Source of the DNA: Bacteroidales bacterium
GTDB taxonomy: Bacteria > Bacteroidota > Bacteroidia > Bacteroidales > P3
Direction of reading: 5' to 3'
Length of the DNA: 64,000 nt
Assembly (NCBI GenBank): GCA_017480785.1
Contig: JAFURZ010000004.1
Coordinates: forward strand, 25,171-89,170
Below the pieces are notes generated by a model that saw only the letters and a program-made list of their open reading frames with translations, did no database searches and was not told the origin of the DNA. Shown piece by piece: positions 45,488 to 54,546 of the stretch. A program made the position numbers and the translations under genes. The first letter of the stretch is position 1. Every line of letters begins with the position of its first letter.

Positions 45488-46804
45488 TCACTTCACCGGA
45501 TGGTCCTTGTGGAATTGCTCCAGGCGAACCTTGAGGTCGGGGAACTGGTCGCGTTGCACCAAGGCCACACAGGCGCGGATACCCTGCTTGTGGCTGCCCG
45601 TGATGTCGAGGGCGATGGCGCTCACGCCGTAGCGGATGAGCTCGTTCAGCAGTTCGACGCCGCCGAAACCGGGGTAGCAGAAGGTGAAATAGAAGCCGTC
45701 GCCGATGTCTTCGCCCATATCCTTGTCGTAGACGATATAGAATCCGTTGTCGGTGAAGAGTTTCTTCATCACCTCAGCCTTCTCGCCATACTCCTTGATA
45801 TCCTTCACGAAGTTGAACGTACCATCGTTGGCACCTTTGAGCATGGCCGCCATGGCATACTGCACGCTGTGGGCGGTACCGCTCGAGAGACAATAGAGGG
45901 TGCCGAAGATAAGGGCGCGGCCCAGCTGCGTCTGGCTGTAGTAGCGTGCCAGGTCGGGGCACTCCATGTTGAACAGCGTGGGCGAGCAAATCATCATGGC
46001 AATACGCTCACCGGCGTAGCTGAACGACTTCGAGCCGCTAATCATCAGCACATAACGGTCGGTGTACTTGGCCACAGTGGGCTGGAACGGAGCCTGGCCG
46101 GGCACCGAGTAGTCCTTGCGGAAGTCCATCAGGAAATAGGCGTCGTCCTCCAGCACCACCACGCCGTACTTGTTGGCCATCTCGCCGATAATCTTCAACT
46201 CGTGCTCGGTGAAGCAGAACCATGCGGGGTTGTTGGGCGAGCTGTAGATGAGGCAGGCCACGTCGCCGTCTTTCAGTTCTTCCTCCAACTTGTCGCGCAG
46301 CTTGTCGCCACGGTACTCATACACGTCGAAGGTCTTCATCGGGATGCCCAGCACGCGGCACTGCTGCTTCTGCACGGGGAAGCCCGGGTCGATGAAGAGC
46401 ACCTTGGTCTTCTTGGCATCGTAGCGTGTGAGGGTGAGGAACGAGGCGAAGCCGGCCTGCATCGAGCCCACGGTAGGCACGCAGCAGTCGGGCGTCACGT
46501 CGACGTCGAGGAAGTTCTTCACAAAGCGGGCGGCCTCCTGCTTGAAGTCGGCCGTGCCGTAAATCTCCGGATAGATGCTGGCCACACCGTTGCGCAGCGC
46601 CTCAATCTGGGCCTCGACGCCCACCTTTGGGGCCGGCAGGCCGGGAATGCCCATCTCCATCTTCACGAAGCGGACACCGGTCTCCTTCTCCACATCCTGT
46701 ATCATCTTGCGCATCTCACGGATGCTGGCCTTGCCGGGGTTCTGGATTTTGTTGGCCGCGGCAATGCGGTCTATCGTCTCTTTCTGTATCGGGATTTGTG
46801 TCAT
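45488..46804 (-). CDS. PLP-dependent aminotransferase (class I/II)
   Basis: 438 residues. Fold-type I pattern: IYPEIYGTADFKQEAARFV, SSPNNPAWFCFTEHEL, and the lysine loop SGSKSFSYAGERIAMM that binds PLP. A beginning with a helical extension (KETIDRIAAANKIQNPGKASIREMRKMI) is as in the Bacteroidota group of aspartate or aromatic aminotransferase relatives. The substrate cannot be set. Its stop is close to the bidirectional terminator. Confidence 0.88.
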   Translation of the reverse strand: MTQIPIQKETIDRIAAANKIQNPGKASIREMRKMIQDVEKETGVRFVKMEMGIPGLPAPKVGVEAQIEALRNGVASIYPEIYGTADFKQEAARFVKNFLDVDVTPDCCVPTVGSMQAGFASFLTLTRYDAKKTKVLFIDPGFPVQKQQCRVLGIPMKTFDVYEYRGDKLRDKLEEELKDGDVACLIYSSPNNPAWFCFTEHELKIIGEMANKYGVVVLEDDAYFLMDFRKDYSVPGQAPFQPTVAKYTDRYVLMISGSKSFSYAGERIAMMICSPTLFNMECPDLARYYSQTQLGRALIFGTLYCLSSGTAHSVQYAMAAMLKGANDGTFNFVKDIKEYGEKAEVMKKLFTDNGFYIVYDKDMGEDIGDGFYFTFCYPGFGGVELLNELIRYGVSAIALDITGSHKQGIRACVALVQRDQFPDLKVRLEQFHKDHPVK

Positions 46805-46816
46805 GTTGTATTATAT

Positions 46817-47743
46817 TTATTTTTTGGAATTGAACTCTTTAATCTTCACGGCATTGATAGGGCTGATTTCCTTCACCAGGTCGTACACCGTCTGCTGCTC
46901 CTCCTTGGGGGCGGGGGTGAAGATGGAGCCGAGCTCCTGAATCTTCACGTCGACAAACTGGGTCACCGACAGCACATTGGGTCTTTTACGATGCACCGCC
47001 TGCAGGTCGCGCAGCGCGGCCACAATGCCCTGGCGCGCTTTCGTCTGGTCCTTCGTCATCATGTCGAGCCCCATGCGGTGGTAGTCATAGTAGGCCTGGT
47101 GCAGCGGAGCGTAGGCCGAGTTGGTGTGGTTTTCCATGAACCAGTAGCGGCTCTTCTGCCCCTCGCTGCTCTTCCACCCCACATACCCGCTGCCCTCGGC
47201 GGCCTGCTGCACCTGCTGGGCCAGCTGGTAGAAGGGCTCGCCACCGTTGGGGCTGAAGCTGTCGAAATACATGCCCAGCATCAGGTAGCAATAGTAGCCC
47301 AACGTCGAGCTGAGGTTACTGTAGAAGTTGCCCAAGTCGAAGTCCAGCGACTGGCTCTCGTTGAACGAGAAGTTGAAGGTGCCACTCTCCATGTAGTTGA
47401 ACAGGCCAGTCGTATAGGTCGAGTTGTACACCGGCCGCCGCAGCTGTATCTGCAGCTGCCCGGCAAAGTCGGTGGCCGAGGAGCGTGTGTTGAGGATGAG
47501 CGCTATGCCACAGTCTATCTGCTCCTGCTGTTCAAACTCCATATTGGTCCAGCGCCGCCCGTTGACAAAGTCCTCGATGGCCTGCTTCATGGCGTCGAAC
47601 ACTTTTTTGTCGTTGGCACTCTCGTAGGCCTGCGTCGTGGTGAGCAGTTTTTGGTAGTTCACCTGCACGGCGCAACGGAATTCCTGCCCCTGTGCAACAC
47701 AGAAGCAGAACATTATCAGCAGTATAGACAATATTCGGCGCAT
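46817..47743 (-). CDS. DUF4835 family protein (PorD-like)
   Basis: 308 residues. Signal peptide MRRILSILLIMFCFCVAQGQ, then EFRCAVQVNYQKL and the family blocks FVNGRRWTNMEFEQQEQIDCGI, LQLRRPVYNS-type strands and SYTWDFEHSNL-like centre, with YYDYHRMGLDMM. The PorD group is linked to T9SS function in Porphyromonas. The start at 47743 gives a proper signal peptide; a longer frame to 47812 has none. It has its own promoter at 47755-47762. The gap to the aminotransferase is 12 bases. Confidence 0.8.
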   Translation of the reverse strand: MRRILSILLIMFCFCVAQGQEFRCAVQVNYQKLLTTTQAYESANDKKVFDAMKQAIEDFVNGRRWTNMEFEQQEQIDCGIALILNTRSSATDFAGQLQIQLRRPVYNSTYTTGLFNYMESGTFNFSFNESQSLDFDLGNFYSNLSSTLGYYCYLMLGMYFDSFSPNGGEPFYQLAQQVQQAAEGSGYVGWKSSEGQKSRYWFMENHTNSAYAPLHQAYYDYHRMGLDMMTKDQTKARQGIVAALRDLQAVHRKRPNVLSVTQFVDVKIQELGSIFTPAPKEEQQTVYDLVKEISPINAVKIKEFNSKK

Positions 47744-47754
47744 ACTTTCCCCTG

Positions 47755-47762
47755 CAAAGATA
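47755..47762 (-). promoter_or_regulatory. Promoter -7 element of the DUF4835 gene
   Basis: TATCTTTG on the minus strand, 11 bases before the ATG. No clear -33 box. Confidence 0.55.
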
Positions 47763-47816
47763 ATACTTTTTTTTGAATTATCCTGCAGAAAAAAGCACCC
47801 CTGCCCTTTCAAGGCA

Positions 47817-49598
47817 TTATTCCTGTTTCATATTCTTCACCTTCTCGGCCAGGGCATCGAGGCGGTCGGCCTCGCGCTCGTCGTGCTCCACAGTCTTGCT
47901 GTTGCGGTATATCCAGGCCAGATTCTCGCAGCAGCGCACCAGCAGGTCACGCTCAAACTCGTCGTTCAGGTTGGTATATTCCGCACCGCCTTGACCCGAG
48001 GGCAGGTAGAGGCTCTCTCGTCCCTCGGCGATATTCTTCTCGTAGAAATCCAAGTAGCGGCGGTACCACTGCTCGGCGGTCACGTCGCTCTCCTCCACGC
48101 CACGGCCGGCATAGTAGTTGTTACCCAGCGCCACCCATGCGGGTGGGTAACCTAGCAGGGCGGCTTGCTTGTACAGGGCCACAGCCCTGGCCAAGTCTTC
48201 GCCGGTCGGGTTGTCGCCGTCTTCGTAAAGCACACCGCGGTCGCGCATAGCTATCAGCGAGCCACTCTCAATGGCACGGTCGTACCAGCGTTCGCTTTCG
48301 CGCAGATTAACCTCATACGGTTCCAAACCGTATTGATAACACTCCGCAAGCACCGCCTGCCCAGTGGCGTTACCGCCGTTGGCGGATTTGAGCCGGAATT
48401 CCTTTTCCAGAGCCGCTTCACCCTTTACAGAGTAGTTGCCGGCCAAGTTACGTTGCGCAACGCGGCTCTCCATGTCGGCAGCCAGCTTCAGCAGTTCAAA
48501 TGAACGGGCTTCGTCCTTCGGTACCCCGTCACCATGGCGATAACAGAGGTTAAGGGTATTGATGGCATCGGCATTATGCAGGGCGGCGGCGCGTTGCAAC
48601 CACTCCACCGCCAGCGGCAGGTCTATTTCCACTCCTTCGCCATCCTGATACGAAAAAGCCAACTCACGCATGGCATCGGCATCGTCGGCCTCGAAGGCCT
48701 GCTCCTGCAGCAGGTCGAGCGACTGCTCGTAGCAGCGGCGCGAACGCTCCTCGTCGGTCACGCCCAGGTCGCCGCTGTGGTACACCCTGCCCAACATCTT
48801 CATGGCGCACCCGTCGCCTGCTTCGGCGGCGGCGGCGTAGAGCTGCAGCGCCCGCATGATATCCATCTTGCAACCGATAGCATAATGATACATACTGCCC
48901 AGCCTGTACATCGCCTTGGCATGGCCGTGCTCCGCCGCCTTGGCCAACCACTCGCGGGCCTGGCTCCAGCTCTGTGCGGTGCCCCACCCCTCCCAGCAGC
49001 AACGGCCCAGCTGGTACTCGGCCTCGGCCGACCCCTCGCGGGCCGCCTTGCGCAGCAGGTAGACGGCCTTCAGCGGGTCGCGCTTGGCGGGCTCGTTGTA
49101 CAGCAGCTGGCAGGCCTGCTTCACGCTGTCCTGCGCGGCGGCGCTGACGGGGGCCGCCGGCCGGACCGGCGCCGCGGCGGGTGCCACGTCCTCCTTGCCC
49201 AGCAGCAGGGCGATGCTGCGCAGCAGCTCGCCGAACAGCTTCTCCGGCTCGGGGAAGGCATCAATCCAGTTCGACTTGGCCAGGAAGTACTCCTTCGTGC
49301 CGTCGAAGTCGTCGTTGGTGATGCGGAAGGTGAGGATGGGTATCTTGCGGCGGGCGGCGATGTGCAGCTCGTTGTCGGTCTGCTCCGAGATGTTGAAGGC
49401 ATTGCTGAACACCGCCAGCATCATGCCACTGGCCTTGAGGGCCGGCGGTATCACCTGGGCCCAGTCGTCGCCCTTCGGTATGTCGCGGTAGGCGATGAAG
49501 CAGCGCACACGGTGGCTCTCCAGGTAGCCGCAGATGGCCTCGGCCACCAACTTGTCGACTGTCGAATAGCTGATGAAAACGTCGTACTTGTTATCCAT
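47817..49598 (-). CDS. TIR domain protein with Sel1-like repeats
   Basis: 593 residues. TIR domain at about 1-130: DVFISYSTVDKLVAEAICGYLE, the GDDWAQVIPPALKAS box, and SNAFNISEQTDNELHIAARR. The glutamate in NEL (about E77) is the position of the catalytic glutamate of NAD-cleaving TIRs. A proline-alanine linker (135-155) leads to about ten Sel1-like repeats (AEYQLGRCCWEGWGTAQSWSQAREWLAKAAEHG, then AMYRLGSMYHYA and so on) to about 560. Sel1 repeats make an alpha-solenoid for protein contacts. It is the third gene of a tight operon (3 bases after the RyR gene). Possible role: a TIR enzyme making an NAD-derived signal, or a depletion effector. No signal peptide, so cytosolic. Confidence 0.9.
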   Translation of the reverse strand: MDNKYDVFISYSTVDKLVAEAICGYLESHRVRCFIAYRDIPKGDDWAQVIPPALKASGMMLAVFSNAFNISEQTDNELHIAARRKIPILTFRITNDDFDGTKEYFLAKSNWIDAFPEPEKLFGELLRSIALLLGKEDVAPAAAPVRPAAPVSAAAQDSVKQACQLLYNEPAKRDPLKAVYLLRKAAREGSAEAEYQLGRCCWEGWGTAQSWSQAREWLAKAAEHGHAKAMYRLGSMYHYAIGCKMDIMRALQLYAAAAEAGDGCAMKMLGRVYHSGDLGVTDEERSRRCYEQSLDLLQEQAFEADDADAMRELAFSYQDGEGVEIDLPLAVEWLQRAAALHNADAINTLNLCYRHGDGVPKDEARSFELLKLAADMESRVAQRNLAGNYSVKGEAALEKEFRLKSANGGNATGQAVLAECYQYGLEPYEVNLRESERWYDRAIESGSLIAMRDRGVLYEDGDNPTGEDLARAVALYKQAALLGYPPAWVALGNNYYAGRGVEESDVTAEQWYRRYLDFYEKNIAEGRESLYLPSGQGGAEYTNLNDEFERDLLVRCCENLAWIYRNSKTVEHDEREADRLDALAEKVKNMKQE

Positions 49599-49601
49599 AA
49601 C

Positions 49602-49904
49602 CTATTTGTCTTTGTTTTTCACAATGTCGAAACCCTCGCCGAGGATGAAGCGGAGGGTCTCCTGCGAGGTGTTGCGGTCGTAGACCTTCTCCTCCTCGGG
49701 CAGCTCGCCGTAGGGCACCAGGCAGGGGTGCTTCTTCTGCGCGTCGTTGCGCTCGGGGCCGTAGGTCCACCCCTGCTCCACGCGGGTCTGGGCCCACACC
49801 TCGTGTACGTTCTCGGCCATGCGCTCGGCCAGCTCCATCAGCTCGTCCGGCAAGGCGATGCCGGTGGTGTCGACCGGATGCGGCCGGTATTGTTTCTCGT
49901 CCAT
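49602..49904 (-). CDS. RyR domain protein
   Basis: 100 residues, almost wholly one RyR (ryanodine receptor repeat) domain: YRPHPVDTTGIALPDELMEL, AERMAENVHEVWAQTR, GWTYGPERNDAQKKHPCLVPYGELPEEEKVYDR and TSQETLRFILGEGF. The conserved WA-R, GW-YG-R-D and LVPY-L-EKxYDR signature positions are intact. Single-domain bacterial RyR proteins are known from Bacteroides and phages, but their ligand is not settled. It lies one base after the channel-like gene and 3 bases before the TIR gene. A ligand-sensing role is inferred. Confidence 0.9.
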   Translation of the reverse strand: MDEKQYRPHPVDTTGIALPDELMELAERMAENVHEVWAQTRVEQGWTYGPERNDAQKKHPCLVPYGELPEEEKVYDRNTSQETLRFILGEGFDIVKNKDK

Positions 49905-49905
49905 T

Positions 49906-51978
49906 CTATAATATATTTGGGTTCTTGTTTTCGATGATTTCGGGCAGGTGCTTCACTATGACGCGATCGTATTGCTTGTCCGCATCCAGCAGCTGCTCGT
50001 AGGGGGCAATGCACTCGTGGCAGAAGGCGCCGGCACGCCGACTCTTCAGCTGCTTCTTCAACGCCCTGCACTCGTCCTCCTTGCCGTCCTGTTCCAACTG
50101 TTTCAACCTCTCGCGCTCTGCCCGCGGCACAGGGCTGTAGCCCATCAGCAGTTTTTCCATATTCCACCGGTTGTGCTCCACCACGGACATCAGGTCGGTC
50201 AGCGCTTCGTCCGAATGCAACCGCTCCCCGTTGTCGCCGATGCTGCGGAGCTTCACTCTGATATGGTTGGCGCAATAAATGTTCGACAGGCTCAACAAGT
50301 CGGAATGGTGCGCCATGCGCCGCATCTGTTCCCAGGCCGATTTCACTTCGGCATCGGTCATCGAGTCGTTCAGGCCGATGGCAGTGGAATAGACATAGTT
50401 CACCATCATACCCTCGCGCATGCGGCGAAGGAGCTCGTCGTTGTAGTTGTCCTGCACGCTGCCCGCCGTGATGATGTTGCCATTAGGTCTGGCGGTTGCC
50501 ATTCGCACCAGCTCCTCGCCTTCCGGCTGGTAGATGAAGACCGGCACCGTGCGGCTGTAGTCGGGCTTGCCGTCGCCGCCAGACACCACCGTGCGATAGC
50601 ACGAGGGAAGACTGTGTGTGGCCATACGGTAGTTGTCGAACACCCCGGCCGGCGTCTCGCACAAGGCCAGCGTCAGGTAGGTATGACCCTCTTGATTGGC
50701 CGCATAGTACTCCTCAAGCAGCGTCTGGATGCGAGGTTCGGTGATGCTTCCGCCCACAAACTCCCACTCGATGTCGAGGAAGTCCTCCTCGGGCTGGCGC
50801 ACCTCACCGTCGACGGTCACCTTCGACAATCCGAACAGGCCACTCATCGAGGCCATGAAAGCGTCGCGCTCCTGCTCCATATCCGGGGCGATGAAGGTGA
50901 TGCGCGTGCGGCGGTCGGGCCGTTCGCCGTAGAACTTCTTTCCGTCCTTTTCCTCGACACTGACGAAGTTCGGGAAATGGCACAGATGAGCCGCCGTCGT
51001 GGCCACCGCACGGGCAAAGGGGGTCATGCCGTAGATGACCAGGTGCACCGTGCGCTCGCTGTCGGGGCCAATGCCGCCACGGTCCAACGGCAGCCCCTTG
51101 CAGTTGTTGAACATAATCTGGCTGGCCGACTCGAGGCGGCTCATCACCAGCGTATCCAGATTGCCATGCAACTGGTTCGACGAGTAGAAGATGTGCGCCG
51201 TCTCCTCATGTTCGAGGAAGAGCACGCAGGGCACCTCACGGGTGTTTTCGGCCTTGTTGCATATCTCGCTGGCAGCCTTCCAGCAGGCGGCATTCAGCTG
51301 GTCGTAGCGCTCCTCGTCGGGCTGCTCGCCCACAATGTACACCAGCTTGGCCTGTTCCAGCCTGAGGCTCTCCAGGTCGCACTTGTTGTCGCGATAGGCA
51401 TGCAGGACGGTCACGTTGCGGCACTCCTTGCGGCCGAGGAGCGACTCGACGCGGAGCCGCTCGGCCTGCACGTCGTCCTGCGTGGCCACCACCACATGGT
51501 AACCCGCGAAGCGCTCACGCTGGAGCACCGACAGCGCCATCTCGCCGCCACCGAGCAGCAGCACATGGTTGCGGAACCTGTAGCGGGCCGACCCGTTGCG
51601 GTAGGCCTCCTGCCGGTTGCCCAGCAGGTTGCTCACGAAGGTGATGGTCACACCGCTGAAGAGCACCGACCCCAGCAACATGGCGATGGCCTGCCACCAG
51701 AGCGGGAAGGCCTGCGACTCGTTGTCGCCCGTGGGCAAGTCGCTGGCGCCGAAGGCAAGACCCACGGCCTGCACCCACGTGCTGTGGTCGTCGCCCTTGG
51801 GCATCTGCATACGGCTCTGGAGGAACCACCCCACCAGCCCGATGACAGACACCAGCAGCAACACCAGCACCACGATGATGGCCAGCTGCCACCCCACACG
51901 CCGGTTGTCGCCGAAGATGCGGTCGAAATGCCACCAGAAGCCCACACGGCTCCTATTCCCTACTGAGTTTCTTTCCAT
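49906..51978 (-). CDS. Two-TM channel-like protein with TrkA-N (RCK-like) domain and RyR-like C-terminus
   Basis: 690 residues from the chosen start (an ATG at 52029 would add 17). Two membrane segments (about residues 29-53, WQLAIIVVLVLLLVSVIGLVGWF, and about 95-118, WWQAIAMLLGSVLFSGVTITFV) bracket an acidic loop, the layout of a K+ or CASTOR/POLLUX-type pore, but no TxGYG filter is seen. A Rossmann domain follows (NHVLLLGGGEMALSVLQRERFAGYHVVVATQDD ... LEQAKLVYIVGEQPDEERYD). A second Rossmann-like half begins near TVHLVIYGMTPFARAVA. The C-terminus (SVVEHNRWNMEKLLMGYSPVP ... IAPYEQLLDADKQYDR) looks like a divergent RyR domain. It is the first gene of the operon with the RyR and TIR-Sel1 genes. 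Ion selectivity is unknown. Confidence 0.78.
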   Translation of the reverse strand: MERNSVGNRSRVGFWWHFDRIFGDNRRVGWQLAIIVVLVLLLVSVIGLVGWFLQSRMQMPKGDDHSTWVQAVGLAFGASDLPTGDNESQAFPLWWQAIAMLLGSVLFSGVTITFVSNLLGNRQEAYRNGSARYRFRNHVLLLGGGEMALSVLQRERFAGYHVVVATQDDVQAERLRVESLLGRKECRNVTVLHAYRDNKCDLESLRLEQAKLVYIVGEQPDEERYDQLNAACWKAASEICNKAENTREVPCVLFLEHEETAHIFYSSNQLHGNLDTLVMSRLESASQIMFNNCKGLPLDRGGIGPDSERTVHLVIYGMTPFARAVATTAAHLCHFPNFVSVEEKDGKKFYGERPDRRTRITFIAPDMEQERDAFMASMSGLFGLSKVTVDGEVRQPEEDFLDIEWEFVGGSITEPRIQTLLEEYYAANQEGHTYLTLALCETPAGVFDNYRMATHSLPSCYRTVVSGGDGKPDYSRTVPVFIYQPEGEELVRMATARPNGNIITAGSVQDNYNDELLRRMREGMMVNYVYSTAIGLNDSMTDAEVKSAWEQMRRMAHHSDLLSLSNIYCANHIRVKLRSIGDNGERLHSDEALTDLMSVVEHNRWNMEKLLMGYSPVPRAERERLKQLEQDGKEDECRALKKQLKSRRAGAFCHECIAPYEQLLDADKQYDRVIVKHLPEIIENKNPNIL

Positions 51979-52290
51979 CGTTGAAGCGTTTTTACCTTGC
52001 CGCCAGGCACCGTGAGTCGACAGCGACACCCCTCGGCACTATCCATTCCAAAGAACGCATCCGCCCGCGATTTATTGCCACGTCCGCAAAATAAATAAAG
52101 ACACCCGCCCCGTCCCCCCCTTTCCACCCCCTTGCAACCCACACAACCCCAGGGGGAAGCAGCACCATCTCTTACTCATCGCTTACCTATCCTTTTACCA
52201 TCGACTTGTTAAAGTTTATTAAAGTAGGCAATAATATGCCGAAGGATACGTTATGGTATGGAAATGACAATTATTTAACCCCTTTTCGAT
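51979..52290. other. Spacer between the channel-like gene and DUF6266 gene
   Basis: 312 bases between two divergent genes. No TAnnTTTG promoter was found on either strand in a good position, and no repeat or RNA was recognised. The plus-strand side is AT-rich near 52195-52285. Confidence 0.4.
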
Positions 52291-53076
52291 ATGGCAAAAC
52301 AAGGTAACGGCTACATGGGTGGTTTCTCGGGCTCGCTGGGGCCCGCTATCGGGTATTTGTGGAACGGCAAGTGGTGTGTCCGCGGCAAGCCCATGATGGT
52401 GCACAACCCACGCACAGACAAGCAGATGGCGCATCGCGCGATGTTCAAACAGGAGGTGCAGCTGGCGGCCCGGCTGCGGTGGCCCGTGATGGCGGGACTG
52501 GCCTCGACGGGGCGCGAGAGCGGCATGACGGCCTACAATCTCTTCGTCCACCTCAACCAGGAGGCTTTCGGCTGGGCCGACGGGCAACTGACGGTGGACT
52601 GGGCCCGCCTGCAGTTCAGCGCCGGCCCCGTGGCGCCCATCGCGCTCGGCAACCCCGTCGTGGACGACCGCAACGTGCTGACGGTCAGTTTCGACCGCAA
52701 TCCGCTGCACCTGCGCTCCAACGCGCAGGACGAGGTCTACCTCTACGTCCACTGTCCCGACACGGAGGAGGGCTGCATGGCGGCGCCGGTCTATCGCTAC
52801 GAGAAGAGTATCAGCCTCTTGCTGCCCGACAGGATGGTGGGCCATGCGCTGTTCCTCTACGCCTTCGTGCAGGACAACCACGGCCGCACGTCGGCCACCG
52901 CCGTGTGCCGCTTCGACGGCGCGGAGGATGCGTCCGAGGCTCCTGTGGAGATGGCGCCGGAGGCGACTATGGATGCGGACGCAGCATCGTCGTCGCCAGA
53001 CACTTATGCCGTCAGCACCGTTCAATCCGCCCCCAAGGCACCCCCTGCCGACCCGGCCCAGCTGAGCCTCTGGTGA
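52291..53076 (+). CDS. DUF6266 family protein
   Basis: 261 residues. The start MAKQGNGYMGGFSGSLGPAIGYLWNGKWCVRGKP matches the DUF6266 pattern (a G-rich N-terminus with a KW-VR-kP box). It continues ARLRWPVMAGLASTGRESGMTAYNLFVHLNQEAF, a charged acidic tail and a serine-proline-rich end. Bacteroidota genomes often carry several DUF6266 genes; the role is unknown. It lies between the TIR operon and the STAND island but has normal GC use. Confidence 0.8.
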   Translation: MAKQGNGYMGGFSGSLGPAIGYLWNGKWCVRGKPMMVHNPRTDKQMAHRAMFKQEVQLAARLRWPVMAGLASTGRESGMTAYNLFVHLNQEAFGWADGQLTVDWARLQFSAGPVAPIALGNPVVDDRNVLTVSFDRNPLHLRSNAQDEVYLYVHCPDTEEGCMAAPVYRYEKSISLLLPDRMVGHALFLYAFVQDNHGRTSATAVCRFDGAEDASEAPVEMAPEATMDADAASSSPDTYAVSTVQSAPKAPPADPAQLSLW

Positions 53077-53127
53077 CGGCGGCCAGGGGCGTGTTGATTA
53101 AATGTTGAAAACAATATATAATATTAA

Positions 53128-53168
53128 TTTCCCCATGTCGGGGAAAAAGCGTATCTTTGCAGTCTAAA
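53128..53168 (+). promoter_or_regulatory. Copy 1 of a 41-base promoter block (upstream of the island)
   Basis: Begins TTTCCCCATGTCGGGGAAAA, continues to TATCTTTG (53152-53159) and ends TCTAAA. It holds a small dyad TTCCCC-ATGTC-GGGGAA between the -33 and -7 boxes. It differs from the copy before gyrB at one base only. It should drive the 53201 gene. Confidence 0.85.
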
Positions 53169-53200
53169 AAAACATTATACACAATAACACACAATAAAAT

Positions 53201-54523
53201 ATGAAAGAAGACATTTCTACTAATGCCGTGGTTTTCAACAACCCCTACACGGGCGAATTATTCATTTTCGACAATGACAAAAGCCGCTATGGCTATGCCC
53301 AACCAGAGGAGAGTGTAGCATGGATAACCTTCAATGGATTGAACAGCTGTCCGGTGACCAAAATTGTCGGAAGAAATGGTGTTGCGTTGATGCAGGTACA
53401 CAACAGAGAACAAGACACCTACAGGCTTCTCATCTTCCGGCGGAGTGATAAAATAGGCAAATTCTATGATAATAACAACAATCACTATATAGAGCCGTTT
53501 CTCGGTGACGACGGATATCTTTCCTATATCGACCGAGACTTGGAGTCTATGCAGGCCTACATCGGCTATATGAAAACGGACCTCACGCCTAACGGGAAAT
53601 ACGACTTGAATGCCGACTCGGATCATGGTACCTACGTAACAGTAGGACTGGACATGATAGAATCCGGCGGCAGAATTGAGTTCCCTGAAGGCCATCACCT
53701 AGCTTCGGGATTCTCTTTCACCGCTCTTAACCAGAATCATAGCACCGATGTCTTTGTTGTACGAAGTTTCAGCGACTCATTGAGCCTGAACAACCAAAGT
53801 GTGCGCAACTGGATGCAGATGATGGAAAATGTGCACAGCCAGGATGATGACGAGTCTGACATGGATTTGGAAGAGCAAAAGAGAATACTTGAACGCCGCC
53901 TGTTGGGGAAGCTGCTCGATAATAATGCCTGCTTGGTAGGAGCCGATTGGGACTTTTTTGACAATGGGGACCCAAAAGAGTATTACGACAACCTCCATTT
54001 TCATCACCCCGAGACCTATATTGATGGGATGTTGATGATAGATCGCGGCGATTATAAAGACAAGCGGGCCGACCTTGTCACTGTGGCTCGCGACTGCTAT
54101 CTATTCGTCACAAACATTTGGCTTGACAGCAACGGGAAACCGCAGTATGACTGGCACAGACGTATTCTATTTGAGGACATCATAAGATGTTTGGCCTATG
54201 ATAACCAGCGCAACATTGTTTACTACGTTGGTGATAGTGGACAATACGGATGTCTCGACGCAAACAACAAATATACCTTACACAGCAATAATTATGGTAA
54301 GGCTGACTTCAGGATAATGAAGATAAACTCCGTAACAACAAAAGTAGCAGCCTACAACACGGACAAAATGGTCGTGGTATTTGACGATAGCGATCCATTT
54401 TCAATGAAGATACAAAAGCAGATACCTCTTTTGTCCGGCATCAGCGTGGTGGAACTGGCACTACATAATAACTACATATATGTGCAATACCAAAACGGCC
54501 ATTTGGAACGATACGATATCTAA
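53201..54523 (+). CDS. Unknown protein, first gene of an AT-rich island
   Basis: 440 residues, not recognised. No signal peptide or membrane segment. It looks like a repeat of beta strands (FNNPYTGELFIFDNDKSRYGY, YRLLIFRRSDKIGKFYD, YLFVTNIWLDSNGKPQYDW, NNYIYVQYQNGHLERYDI), which suggests a beta-propeller, with a central acidic helix (EEQKRILERRLLGKLLDNN). Codons end in A or T far more than in neighbouring genes. It is followed 23 bases later by the STAND gene, which also ends in propeller-like strands, so the two are probably partners. Confidence 0.7.
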   Translation: MKEDISTNAVVFNNPYTGELFIFDNDKSRYGYAQPEESVAWITFNGLNSCPVTKIVGRNGVALMQVHNREQDTYRLLIFRRSDKIGKFYDNNNNHYIEPFLGDDGYLSYIDRDLESMQAYIGYMKTDLTPNGKYDLNADSDHGTYVTVGLDMIESGGRIEFPEGHHLASGFSFTALNQNHSTDVFVVRSFSDSLSLNNQSVRNWMQMMENVHSQDDDESDMDLEEQKRILERRLLGKLLDNNACLVGADWDFFDNGDPKEYYDNLHFHHPETYIDGMLMIDRGDYKDKRADLVTVARDCYLFVTNIWLDSNGKPQYDWHRRILFEDIIRCLAYDNQRNIVYYVGDSGQYGCLDANNKYTLHSNNYGKADFRIMKINSVTTKVAAYNTDKMVVVFDDSDPFSMKIQKQIPLLSGISVVELALHNNYIYVQYQNGHLERYDI

Positions 54524-54546
54524 AGACCGCCCCTAATATTTTACCC

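Noticed and set aside
53201-54523. T9SS or surface protein
   Set aside because: No signal peptide and no C-terminal sorting domain.
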